Source: DASTPP01 sp035762175 | GTDB taxonomy: Bacteria; Myxococcota_A; Polyangia; Polyangiales; Polyangiaceae | Assembly: GCA_035762175.1 (NCBI GenBank) | Contig: DASTPP010000153.1 | Location: forward strand, 1-49,521 | DNA length: 49,521 nucleotides | Direction: 5' to 3' | In this document: in pieces, positions 1 to 7,403 of the stretch | Layout of the letters: every line of letters starts with the position of its first letter | Position numbering within the stretch: the first letter of the stretch is position 1 | Notes under the pieces: model-generated | What the model was told of the DNA's origin: nothing | Databases searched by the model: none | Seen by the model: the letters and a program-made list of their open reading frames with translations, nothing else | Program-made: the position numbers and the translations under genes

Positions 1-2
1 GG

Positions 3-707
3 GGTGTCCGCCGGGCACCCCAAACTCGCCCCCCTTTCGAGGGGCTCAACCAGTTGGGGCCCCGCCCTCTGGACACCCCCGGGCGGCGGGCGGGCCGACG
101 ACCCCGCTAACCCTCGGCCCGAACGCGGGCGCGAGCGCAAGCCCTCGAGCAAGAGCGTGTGCATGCCCCGCAACAGGCCCTGCAGATCGCCCCGGGGCTG
201 CTCGTAGAGGTAGGGCGGCGTGAACGAAACGTACGCACGCTGCAGCAGGGACGCGGAGCGCGCGGGCGAGTCGAGGTCGAAGACGCCGCGGCGGGCGGCG
301 CCCTCGAGAAAGTCGCACAAGAGCGCGTGCTCTTCGGCGAGGTAGCGCTCGCTCACGCGCTTGGTGGCGGTCGTGCGGCAGAACACGAGGTCGCACGCGT
401 GCGCGCCCTCGTCGGCGAGGCGCAGAAAGGCCTCGGTGCGGGCCTCGAGCATGGCGCCGAAGGCGCGCACCTCGTCGGGGCCGGCCTCGTGCCAGGCCCG
501 GCGCATGGCCTCGAGCACGGCCCGATGCCGGTCGGACGCGAGCTCGGCAAAGATCGCGTCTTTCGAGGGGAACTCGAGGTACACCGTGCCCACCCCCACC
601 CCGGCCTCGCGGGCGATGTCGGCGATGGTCGTCTTCGACGGGCCGTAGTGCACGAGCAAGCGCTTGGCGGCGGCGAGAATGGCCTGGCGGCGCTCGAGTT
701 CGGACAT
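3..707 (-). CDS. TetR-family transcriptional regulator (partial, runs off window)
   Basis: The protein begins MSELERRQAILAAAKRLL and shows the classic TetR N-terminal DNA-binding domain. The helix-turn-helix lies at about residues 26-48, with TTIADIAREAGVGVGTVY leading into the L-EFPSKDAIF helix. The following helical region (to about residue 190, ending near LLLEGLRSR) would be the ligand-binding and dimer domain. No in-frame stop appears before the window edge, so the Pro/Gly/Arg-rich tail after residue 190 is either a real extension or read-through into repeat-like DNA; this cannot be resolved here. Codons before 200 are much less protein-like. A near-perfect inverted repeat sits 14-36 bases upstream of the ATG, consistent with autorepression. 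The regulated target is not evident: the next gene to the right is a NUDIX hydrolase over 450 bases away, on the same strand and upstream of this gene. Confidence 0.88.
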   Translation of the reverse strand, partial: MSELERRQAILAAAKRLLVHYGPSKTTIADIAREAGVGVGTVYLEFPSKDAIFAELASDRHRAVLEAMRRAWHEAGPDEVRAFGAMLEARTEAFLRLADEGAHACDLVFCRTTATKRVSERYLAEEHALLCDFLEGAARRGVFDLDSPARSASLLQRAYVSFTPPYLYEQPRGDLQGLLRGMHTLLLEGLRSRPRSGRGLAGSSARPPPGGVQRAGPQLVEPLERGASLGCPADT

Positions 708-720
708 GGGAGGTGGGCCC

Positions 721-748
721 TGAACGAAAGAAAGATTCGTTCATTCTA
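721..748 (-). promoter_or_regulatory. Probable TetR operator overlapping a -10 element
   Basis: TGAACGAA (721-728) and TTCGTTCA (736-743) form a perfect 8-base inverted repeat with a 7-base spacer. It lies just upstream of the TetR start codon at 707. On the minus strand TAGAAT (748-743) matches the -10 consensus in five of six positions and overlaps the outer half-site. Bound repressor would therefore block its own promoter. I see no convincing -35. Confidence 0.7.
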
Positions 749-840
749 CCACGCCCCCGGGCCGAGGCCCATCACACTGCCCAGGCAGAGCGTCCCCTGC
801 CTCTGCGACGGGGTTCGAAAGGCAAAAATGGCTGTTTTTG

Positions 841-1028
841 CCCTCGGGAGGGGGCAAAAACGAACCCATTCTGCGGGTTTGCCCCCTCGGGAGGGGCCGA
901 CCCCCGAAAATCATGCCGCTTCGACCCCCTCCCGAGGGGGGGGTACCCGGAATTGAATCAGGGGGTGACCCCCTCCGGAGGGGGTGACCACCGAAACCCA
1001 TTTCGTTCGGCCCCCCTCCAGAGGGGGG
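841..1028. repeat. Array of five short palindromes at 42-44 base spacing
   Basis: Five hairpin cores of the form CCCC(C)TC-NN-GAGGGG(G) begin at 841, 883, 925, 969 and 1011. The first is the shortest (CCCTC-GG-GAGGG); the fourth, CCCCCTCCGGAGGGGG (969-984), is a perfect palindrome. Spacing is 42, 42, 44 and 42 bases. Each unit also carries a degenerate CCGAAA-N-CAT-like stretch, so this looks like a decayed tandem repeat rather than unrelated hairpins. It fills most of the gap between TetR and the NUDIX gene (708-1170). I see no gene in that gap. Confidence 0.7.
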
Positions 1029-1170
1029 GTGGGGGCGCCCTGACCCAGGCCCATGCCCGAACGCCAACGTCGAGGAACATGGGGCCCCTCACCCGTCGGT
1101 GCCAGGCCCCGTCTCGAGCGTGCGCCAGATCGTCGGATACGGCCGCAGGCGAGGCTTTGGGCGCGAGGCC

Positions 1171-1680
1171 TTAGCCCTGCTCAGCCCCGGGCCCCTGCCC
1201 GCCCGCCGCCCGCTTGGCGAGCCAGTCGCGCACCGCCAGGCCGGTGCCGAAGGGCCAGGGGCGCAGCCTCCCGGGCGGGACGCGCTTGATCGACTCGAGC
1301 TCGTCGCCGACCCGCACCTCGCCCTCGCCGATCAGGTGGTAGGCGACGATGAGCTCGTTGCGCTGGGCGAAGCCGTAGACGCCGATCAGGCCGGCGATGG
1401 TGCCGCGCAGGCCGAGCTCTTCGCCGAGCTCGCGCAAGACCGCCTCTTCGGGCGCCTCGCCCTTCTCGACGAAGCCCGCCATCAGGCCGAACCAGCCCGC
1501 GGGCCAGCCGCGCTGGCGCGTCAAGATGATCTCGCCCTCGTGCTCGACCAGGCCGGCGACGACCGGCAGGGGGTTGTCGTAGAAGACGTAGCCGCAGCCG
1601 TCGGCGGGGCAGCCGAGGCGCTCGCGGCCGTCTTGGGCGCGGGCAGCGAGGGGGGTGGCGCAGCGGGGGCAGAACTTCAT
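1171..1680 (-). CDS. NUDIX hydrolase with N-terminal zinc ribbon
   Basis: This 169-residue protein has a short zinc ribbon at residues 1-35 (MKFCPRCATPL, then GCPADGCGY) as in the NudC-like NADH pyrophosphatase group. A NUDIX domain follows. The NUDIX box is complete: GFVEKGE, seven residues, REL-GEELGL, giving the metal-binding glutamates. Family members hydrolyse nucleoside-diphosphate-X compounds such as NADH or ADP-sugars; the substrate cannot be read from sequence. At 169 residues it lacks the extra N-terminal domain of full-length NudC. It is divergent from riboflavin synthase with only 30 bases between start codons, so the two promoters must overlap. This suggests shared control of flavin or nucleotide metabolism, which is inference. 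Confidence 0.92.
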   Translation of the reverse strand: MKFCPRCATPLAARAQDGRERLGCPADGCGYVFYDNPLPVVAGLVEHEGEIILTRQRGWPAGWFGLMAGFVEKGEAPEEAVLRELGEELGLRGTIAGLIGVYGFAQRNELIVAYHLIGEGEVRVGDELESIKRVPPGRLRPWPFGTGLAVRDWLAKRAAGGQGPGAEQG

Positions 1681-1710
1681 CGGGGGCCGTGGCGATGGTA
1701 CGACGACCTC

Positions 1711-2313
1711 ATGTTCACGGGAATCATCACCGGCGTCGGCCGGGTGCGGGCGATCGAAGACCGGGGCGACCGCCGCTTTTTCATCGAGGTGCCCTTCGAC
1801 GCCTCGGCGCCCGAGCTCGGGGCCTCGGTCGCCTGCTCGGGCGTGTGCCTGACGGTGGTCGGGCGCGAGGGCGGCGCGCTCGCCTTCGACGTCTCGGCCG
1901 AGACCCTCTCGAAGACGACCCTCGGCCGCTGGCGCGAGGGCACCCGGGTCAACCTCGAGCGCTCGCTCAAGCTCGGTGACGAGCTCGGCGGCCACCTCGT
2001 CTACGGCCACGTCGACGGGCTCGCGCGGCTCATCGAGCGGCGCCCCGAGGGGGCCAGCACCCGCTTCGTCTTCGAGGCCCCCGAGGCGCTCGCCGGGCTC
2101 GTCGCCCCCAAGGGCTCGGTCGCGCTCGACGGCATCTCGCTCACGGTCAACGAGGTCGAGGGCCGGCGCTTCGGGGTCAACATCATACCCCACACGCTCG
2201 CCGTCACGACGCTCGCCGAGCGGGGGCCCGGCGACGAGCTGCACTTCGAGGCCGACATGCTCGCGCGCTACGTCGCCCGCCAGCTCGCGTGGCGGCAGGG
2301 GGGCCCGGGCTGA
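1711..2313 (+). CDS. ribE: Riboflavin synthase, alpha subunit
   Basis: This 200-residue protein opens with MFTGIITGVGRV, the typical start of riboflavin synthase alpha chains. It dismutates two 6,7-dimethyl-8-ribityllumazine molecules into riboflavin and 5-amino-6-ribitylaminouracil. Two homologous lumazine-binding beta-barrels are visible: residues 1 to about 97 (CSGVCLTVV, SAETLSKTTL, VNLERSLKLGDELGGH) and about 98-195 (KGSVALDGISLTVN, VNIIPHTLAVTTL). The length fits the family. The start at 1711 is fixed by the conserved MFTG. Other riboflavin pathway genes are not adjacent. It is also called ribC in some naming schemes. Confidence 0.96.
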   Translation: MFTGIITGVGRVRAIEDRGDRRFFIEVPFDASAPELGASVACSGVCLTVVGREGGALAFDVSAETLSKTTLGRWREGTRVNLERSLKLGDELGGHLVYGHVDGLARLIERRPEGASTRFVFEAPEALAGLVAPKGSVALDGISLTVNEVEGRRFGVNIIPHTLAVTTLAERGPGDELHFEADMLARYVARQLAWRQGGPG

Positions 2314-2340
2314 GGGGCGCACCGAGAGCGGCGACGTTTC

Positions 2341-2562
2341 GCCCCCGAGTTCACTCGGGGGCAGCGAACGCCCGTTGAAACAGCTCGCAAAGCCCTGCCA
2401 GGAGGCAGGGCTCGCGCGTCGCGCGCGGCTTCGCCGGCTCGCCCGAGGGACGGAGCCCTTGGGAGCCCGGCCCCCGGCGAGGGGGCGGGCTTGGCTCTCC
2501 GAATCGGTTCGAGGTCGCGCGGCACGAGGGGGCGTTCGCTGCCCCCGAGTTTACTCGGGGGC
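2341..2562. repeat. Element bounded by 33-base inverted repeats, each containing a hairpin
   Basis: Positions 2341-2373 and 2530-2562 are inverted copies of the same 33 bases with about three mismatches, enclosing about 156 bases. Each copy holds a hairpin of its own: GCCCCCGAG, a 4-base loop, CTCGGGGGC (2341-2362 and 2541-2562). The outer arm GGGGCAGCGAACGCCC (2358-2373) is matched perfectly by the complement of 2530-2545. The interior has a further hairpin, AGCCCTGCC-AGGA-GGCAGGGCT, near 2391-2412. No coding frame or target-site duplication is obvious. It resembles a small non-autonomous mobile repeat or a bidirectional terminator between ribE and the next, convergent gene. Confidence 0.65.
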
Positions 2563-2587
2563 AGAAGGCCGCCCTCCGCCATGAGCC

Positions 2588-3253
2588 CTACGGGGGCGCG
2601 TCGGCCGAGGCCTTCAGCTCGACCTCTTCGACCTCGGCGCCGAGCAGCGTGATGAGGTGGCGGTACCAGGAGAGGGCCTCGGCGAGCCGCGGCTCGAGGG
2701 CCTTGGTGCCCCACACGATCGAGAGCGTGCGGCGCGTCGAGGCGTCGGTCTTGGTGCGCTGCGCGTCTTTCACGGCGTTGGCGCAGGGGCCCTCGGCGTC
2801 GAAGACGCAGAGCAGGCCGCCGAGATCGATGGTCTGGCCGGAGGCGTTGAAGACGTACGAGGCGCCGACGGGGGCGACGGCGATATGATAGGGCGGCCGC
2901 GCCCGGTCGAGATCGACGACGCTGATGGGCAGGCCGCTGTGCAGCGAGACGGCGTTGCAGGCGTCGACGGCGGCGTTGATGGGCTTGAGGGCGCCCTCGG
3001 CGGCGGCGCGCACGAGGTACTCGGACGCGGGCTTGCTGCGGCCCGTCGGCTTGAAGCCGCCCCAGCGCAAGAGGTCGCGCACCGCGCCGCGGATGGCGTC
3101 GTCGGGCCGGAACGGCGCCTCGGCGGCGTCGGCCTGCAGAAAGCGGGCGAAGCCCTCGGAGGGCGGCAGCTCGCCGAGCGTCGCGGGGAAGGCGCTGACG
3201 AAGGCGCCGGGCAGGAGCAGCGGGTGCGGGGCGACGGTGAGGGTGACGGGCAT
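2588..3253 (-). CDS. Solo B3/4 domain protein (PheRS-beta-like tRNA-binding fold)
   Basis: This 221-residue protein looks like the free-standing B3/4 domain family, related to the B3/4 domain of the phenylalanyl-tRNA synthetase beta chain. Supporting segments are the ...DAIRGAVRDLLRWGGFKP... helix, KPASEYLVRAAAEGALKPIN and the N-A-V-S-L-H-S-G-LP-ISVVDLDR strand region, followed by Y-V-F-N-A-S-G-Q-T-IDLGGLLCV. In PheRS this fold takes part in editing mischarged tRNA; solo members have no settled role. The C-terminus (RRTLSIVWGTKALE...AEALSWYRHLITLLG) is typical of the family. It starts 4 bases downstream of the aldehyde dehydrogenase stop codon on the same strand, so the two genes are probably co-transcribed. 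No signal peptide is seen. Confidence 0.8.
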   Translation of the reverse strand: MPVTLTVAPHPLLLPGAFVSAFPATLGELPPSEGFARFLQADAAEAPFRPDDAIRGAVRDLLRWGGFKPTGRSKPASEYLVRAAAEGALKPINAAVDACNAVSLHSGLPISVVDLDRARPPYHIAVAPVGASYVFNASGQTIDLGGLLCVFDAEGPCANAVKDAQRTKTDASTRRTLSIVWGTKALEPRLAEALSWYRHLITLLGAEVEEVELKASADAPP

Positions 3254-3257
3254 GGGC

Positions 3258-4952
3258 TCAGCCCTTGAGGCCGGCGGCGGCGACGGAGGCGAAGCGGCCC
3301 CACGAGGGCGAGGTCTCGAAGGCGAAGAGCCGCTCGCCGAGGGCGGCGAGGTTCTTGTGGTCGGCGAACCAGGCGGGCTTCGGGTTGATGCGGAAGGGGG
3401 CGTAGAGCACCGACTTCTGCGGGCGGTCGAGCAAGAACGCGTTGTGCACGACGCCCGCGCCCGACTGGATGTCTTCGGGCGGGTGGCCCGGGTAGGCGCC
3501 CCAGGTGGGCGAGACCAGGCCGTAGATGGCGCCCGGCCAGGCGTTGACGCCGATGCCGCCGTAGCGCAGGCCGGCGACGGCGCGGTCGAGCTCGGCGGCG
3601 TACTGCGTGCTCGTCTTGCCGTCGACGAGCAGCGTGCACGAGAGCGTGCCCCAGCACGACTCGTTGGCGAAGGGCACGGCCTCGGCGAGAAAGTCGCGCG
3701 CGTTGCCCGTGTTGAGCGAGGTCTCGGCGAGCACGCCGCAGAAGGCCTCGTTGGTCAGGGCGTACTCGCCCTTCTTGGGGGGCACGCCGGGCAGGAGCGT
3801 CCACGGCACGATGCCCTCGCCGCGGGCGCCGAGCACCTTGGCCCGCGGGTAGCGGTCGAGGAAGGCCTGGTAGCGGCTCTCGGCGCCCGGGTAGTAGGCC
3901 TTGCGGGGGGCGGTCTGGGCGAGGGCGCGCTCGAGCTTCGCGAGGAAGGCGTCGCGGCGGTCCCAGTTGGAGGCGGTGACGAGGACCTTGGCGGCGTTGC
4001 AGTTGAAGCTGCCGTTCTGGGCGACCATCGAGGCGACGTGCTTCGCCTGGAAGTCGAGGTCGGCGTCCGACCAGGGCCCGGGCACGACGAGCACGGGGGT
4101 GACGCAGCCGAGCTCGGCGCTGAAGGGCCGCTCGTTCCGCCGCTCGCCCGAGCGCTTGCGGCGGGCGCGCTCGGCTTCGTCGTGGCCCCAGACGATGGCG
4201 TCGTACGTCCGGTCGGAGCCGGTGACGTGCAGCGTGTCGACGAGCGGGTGCGAGGCGCAGTACGAGCCGACCTCGGCGCCGCCGTAGACCACGGCGAAGA
4301 AGCCCTCGTCGACGAGGCGCCGGAAGGCCCGCTCGAGGCGGGGGCCGACGTGCTCGTTGACCGGGTTCATCTTCAAGAGCACGACCTCGTCCTCGACGAA
4401 GAGCTTGTAGAGCGTATCCATCGGGGGGATGGAGGAGACGTTCCCCGCGCCGAGGACCAGGCAGACGCGGCCCACGGTGCCCTTCTCGCGGTAGATGCGC
4501 CCCTGCGTCGGCTCGGCGCCCGGCTCGAGCCAGACCTCGGCCCGGAAGCCCCCGAGCAGCAGCCGATCGCGCAGGTCGGCGGGGAAGACGCGCGCGACCG
4601 CCTGCCCGTCGGGGCGGCGCTCGACCTTCGGCAGGCGGGGGCGCCCGCCCTGCTCGAGCGCGTCGAGCAGCATGCGCGCGTTGCGCAGCGAGGTGACGGG
4701 GCCCGCGAGCCACTCTTCGCCGGCGAGCGGATCGCCGGGGGCGATGCCCTTGAGGCGGCAGCCGCCCTCGACCCAGGCCCGCGCGACCTCGCCGAAGCCC
4801 TCGATGACCGAGCGCAAGAGCGCCTTGCGCTCGTCGAGGCTCGTCTTGACCCAGGCGTCTTTGCGGGCAGAGAGCCGCTCGAGGGCGCGATCGACGTCGG
4901 CCTCGGGGGTCGGGGGCATGGGCTCGGGCGGGGACGGAAAGGGGCTCGCCAT
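3258..4952 (-). CDS. Aldehyde dehydrogenase superfamily protein
   Basis: A protein of about 564 residues with the aldehyde dehydrogenase fold, using NAD(P)+ to oxidise an aldehyde or reduce an acyl donor. Landmarks (numbered from the 4952 start): the nucleotide-binding segment near 155-195 (GTVGRVCLVLGAGN), HVTGS at about 242-246, the general-base Glu in SAELG (about 281) and the catalytic Cys in NGSFNCNAAKV (about 318). The Glu and Cys motifs are divergent from the common ELGG and GQxC forms. The protein is also longer than the usual 480-500 residues, so the substrate is not predictable. I chose the ATG at 4952 because GAAAGA lies a few bases upstream; an in-frame ATG at 4994 would add 14 residues. 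It is probably co-transcribed with the B3/4 protein. Confidence 0.85.
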   Translation of the reverse strand: MASPFPSPPEPMPPTPEADVDRALERLSARKDAWVKTSLDERKALLRSVIEGFGEVARAWVEGGCRLKGIAPGDPLAGEEWLAGPVTSLRNARMLLDALEQGGRPRLPKVERRPDGQAVARVFPADLRDRLLLGGFRAEVWLEPGAEPTQGRIYREKGTVGRVCLVLGAGNVSSIPPMDTLYKLFVEDEVVLLKMNPVNEHVGPRLERAFRRLVDEGFFAVVYGGAEVGSYCASHPLVDTLHVTGSDRTYDAIVWGHDEAERARRKRSGERRNERPFSAELGCVTPVLVVPGPWSDADLDFQAKHVASMVAQNGSFNCNAAKVLVTASNWDRRDAFLAKLERALAQTAPRKAYYPGAESRYQAFLDRYPRAKVLGARGEGIVPWTLLPGVPPKKGEYALTNEAFCGVLAETSLNTGNARDFLAEAVPFANESCWGTLSCTLLVDGKTSTQYAAELDRAVAGLRYGGIGVNAWPGAIYGLVSPTWGAYPGHPPEDIQSGAGVVHNAFLLDRPQKSVLYAPFRINPKPAWFADHKNLAALGERLFAFETSPSWGRFASVAAAGLKG

Positions 4953-5122
4953 GGGTGTCTTTCGAGCGGCTCGCGGGGGCGAGCCGGGGGTCATGAGCTC
5001 GGGGCGTAAGGCCGGGCGCAGCTTGTCTTAGCGGCCCCGGCGCTTCAACCGCGGGGCGAGCGGGGTGCGATTTCGCGGCCCCGGGCCTGAGTTTTGCGGC
5101 CCGGCGCCGTCGGCCGCCGGGC

Positions 5123-6343
5123 ATGGCACGCTTCGACCCGAGCGCGGCGCGGGGCCTCGTGGCGAGGGGGGCCTTCCGGCGCTGGGCGCTGGTCGCGTCG
5201 CTGGCGCGGCTGCCCTCGGTCATGGCGCCCTTCGCGCTCTTGCTCGTAGGGCGCGAGGCGACGGGCGAGTTCGGCCGGGGCGCCTGGCTCGTCAGCGCGT
5301 ACGCGCTCGGCGCGGCGGCGGCGGCGCCCGCGCGGGGGCGCGCGCTCGATCGGGCGGGGCTGCCCGCGGCGCTCGGGCGCGTGCTCGCCGGCGAGGCGAT
5401 CGTGCTCGGCGCGTTCGCCGCGGCGGCGGCGGCGCGGGCGCCCTTCGCGCTCTTGCTCGCCCTCGCGCTCGCCCTCGGCGTGGTGCCGGCGGGCGTCTCG
5501 GGCGGGGTGCGGGCGCTGCTCGCCTCGATCGCGCGCGGCCCGTCGCTCGAGAGCGCCTTCGCGATCGAGGCGTCGATGTTCGAGCTGCTCTGGGTGGCGG
5601 GCCCCCTCGTGGTCGGGCTGACGGCGGCGCTCGGGGCGCCGCTCGCCTCGGTCGGCGTGATGGCGCTGAGCGCGCTCGCCGCCGCGGCGCTCGCGGGCGG
5701 GCTGCCCGGGCGGGCGCCCTCGTCGGGCGGGCCGGGGCGCGCGGGCGGGCTCGTCCGCTTGCCCGGCGTCGGGCCCGTCGTGGGCATGGCGCTCTGCCTC
5801 GGCGTCGGCTGGGGCGCGGTCGAGGCGGCGCTGCCGCCGAGGCTCGAGCAGATCGGCGCCGGGGCCGCCTTCTGGGGCGTGCTCTCGGCGCTGCTCGCGT
5901 CGTCGAGCGCGTGCGGGGGCTTGCTCTGCGCCCTCGCCCCGCCGGCCGGGGGCGAGGCGGCCGCGCGCGCCCGCCTGGTCGCGCTGGCCGCGGCGTGGGC
6001 CGGCCTGCTCTTGCCCACGGCCTGGGCCGGGAGCCCGGCCGCGCTCGCGCTCTGGTTCACGAGCGCGGGCTTCGTGCTCGCTCCGCTCTCGGCCCAGCTC
6101 GTCGCGTCGCTGCAGCGCGCCCTGCCCCCGACCCGCCACGCCGAGGGCTTCGCCGTCTACGGCGCCGCGTGGTCGGCCGGCCTGGCGATCGGGACCGCGC
6201 TCGCGGGCCTGCTGCTCGGGCCGGGCGGCCCTCGCCCCTTGCTCGTGCTCGCGGCGCTCTCGCCCGTCGCCGCCGCCCTCGTCGCCGCCGGGCCGCGGCG
6301 GGCGCTTCAGCGCTTGGGCGCCGGCTCGACGCGCAGCACGTAG
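5123..6343 (+). CDS. Major facilitator superfamily-like transporter
   Basis: This 406-residue, strongly hydrophobic protein (Ala/Leu/Gly/Val) has about 10-12 possible membrane spans in two halves. The halves are separated by a polar Gly/Pro/Arg stretch near residues 192-213 (GLPGRAPSSGGPGRAGG). The arrangement and the PLSAQLVASLQRALPPTRHAEGFAVYGAAWSAGLAIG segment, read in parts, fit a drug/H+ antiporter-type MFS protein. The substrate is unknown. Its last 37 bases overlap the 3' end of the convergent phosphoesterase gene. It follows a 130-base gap after the divergent aldehyde dehydrogenase start. Confidence 0.8.
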   Translation: MARFDPSAARGLVARGAFRRWALVASLARLPSVMAPFALLLVGREATGEFGRGAWLVSAYALGAAAAAPARGRALDRAGLPAALGRVLAGEAIVLGAFAAAAAARAPFALLLALALALGVVPAGVSGGVRALLASIARGPSLESAFAIEASMFELLWVAGPLVVGLTAALGAPLASVGVMALSALAAAALAGGLPGRAPSSGGPGRAGGLVRLPGVGPVVGMALCLGVGWGAVEAALPPRLEQIGAGAAFWGVLSALLASSSACGGLLCALAPPAGGEAAARARLVALAAAWAGLLLPTAWAGSPAALALWFTSAGFVLAPLSAQLVASLQRALPPTRHAEGFAVYGAAWSAGLAIGTALAGLLLGPGGPRPLLVLAALSPVAAALVAAGPRRALQRLGAGSTRST

Positions 6344-7359
6344 AGCTCGGGCCGGCAGAGAAAGCGCAGGCGCGGCGCCGGCCCCCGCTCGTGGCCGACG
6401 CCGCGCGAGACGACGAGCGTGCGGTGCCACGACAGGTCGGTCACGCCGGCGGCCCAGGCGCGGGGCACGGACGAGAAGGTGATGAGGGGGCCGTAGAGGG
6501 GCAGGCGCACCTGGCCGCCGTGCGTGTGGCCCGCGAGCAAGAGATCGCCCTCGGAGAGGCCGAGCGCGAAGTCGGGCCCGTGCCCGACGACGACGTGGAA
6601 GCGATCGGACGGGGGCAGCGAGAGCGAGCGGTCGAACGAGTCCTCGACCGAGAGGCCCGTCACGCGCACCTCGCCCACGTCGACCGAGCGCGTCGCCTCG
6701 AAGGCGACCACGTTGGTGCCGGCGAAGGCCTCGGCCCAGCCGTCGTGATCGACGTTGCCGCGCACCGCGAACGCGCCGAGCGGCGCGCCGAAGCCGCTCG
6801 ACCGCAGGTAGTCGCGCAGCGCGGCCCGCTGGGCCCCGAGCTCGGACCGGGGCGGCTGCAGGTAGTCGCCGGCGAAGAGCACGAGGTCGGGCTTCTCGGC
6901 CAGGGCGAGCGAGAGCGCGCGCCGCTCGTAGTCGCCGAAGTCGTCGGTCTGCAGGTCGGCGATCAGCACGATCGTGAGCGGCCTGGACACCTTGTCGCTC
7001 TCGACGCGCAGGCGCGAGACTTCGAGCGCCGTCGGCTCGATGAAGAAGGCGTCGACGCCGACCGCCGCCAGGGCCGCCGCGGCCAGCCCGTAGGCCCACG
7101 CGTCGGGGCCGGGGCGGCGGCGCCAGATCAGCGCGAGCGCCGCGGCGACCAGGGGGGCGTGCACGAAGGCGGCGGACGAGAGCAGGCGCATCCGGTCGAA
7201 GATGCCGGGGTGCACCAGCAGGGCGAGCGCCAGCGCGAAGGCGGCGAGGCCGAGGGGGGCGAGCGAGCGGCGCCCGCAGAGGGCCTGGCGCGCGGCCAGG
7301 GCCAGCGCGGCGAGGTCGCCGGCCGAAAGGAGGGCGTTGTAAGCGACGTCGAGGGCCAT
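6307..7359 (-). CDS. Membrane-anchored calcineurin-like metallophosphoesterase
   Basis: This 350-residue protein has four or so hydrophobic segments in residues 1-110, then a metallophosphoesterase domain. Metal-binding motifs are present in order: ADLQTD (usual D-x-H, here with Gln in place of His), FAGDY, VRGNVDHD (usual GNHD), VVGHG and AGHTHGG. The domain organisation resembles YaeI/YkuE-type membrane phosphoesterases, which hydrolyse phosphoesters such as UDP-diacylglucosamine; the actual substrate is unknown. The two altered first-shell positions recur in some relatives and need not mean loss of activity. It is the last gene of a minus-strand run beginning with the CAP protein. Confidence 0.85.
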   Translation of the reverse strand: MALDVAYNALLSAGDLAALALAARQALCGRRSLAPLGLAAFALALALLVHPGIFDRMRLLSSAAFVHAPLVAAALALIWRRRPGPDAWAYGLAAAALAAVGVDAFFIEPTALEVSRLRVESDKVSRPLTIVLIADLQTDDFGDYERRALSLALAEKPDLVLFAGDYLQPPRSELGAQRAALRDYLRSSGFGAPLGAFAVRGNVDHDGWAEAFAGTNVVAFEATRSVDVGEVRVTGLSVEDSFDRSLSLPPSDRFHVVVGHGPDFALGLSEGDLLLAGHTHGGQVRLPLYGPLITFSSVPRAWAAGVTDLSWHRTLVVSRGVGHERGPAPRLRFLCRPELYVLRVEPAPKR

Positions 7360-7403
7360 GAGGCACGGGGACGGCGGGGGGCGCGGCGCCTCAGCGGCGG
7401 GGC

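Noticed and set aside
841..1028. Possible CRISPR array, because hairpins are evenly spaced by about 42 bases
   Set aside because: The repeat part is only 12-18 bases and differs between units, the 'spacers' share degenerate motifs, and no cas gene is in the window.
2770..6060. Open frame of nearly 1100 codons on the minus strand
   Set aside because: It overlaps the B3/4, aldehyde dehydrogenase and MFS genes out of frame and shows no protein-like pattern.
6307..7359. Inactive phosphoesterase because two metal motifs deviate (DLQ, GNVD)
   Set aside because: The same deviations are familiar in related membrane phosphoesterases and the remaining ligands, including GHTHGG, are intact, so inactivity cannot be claimed.
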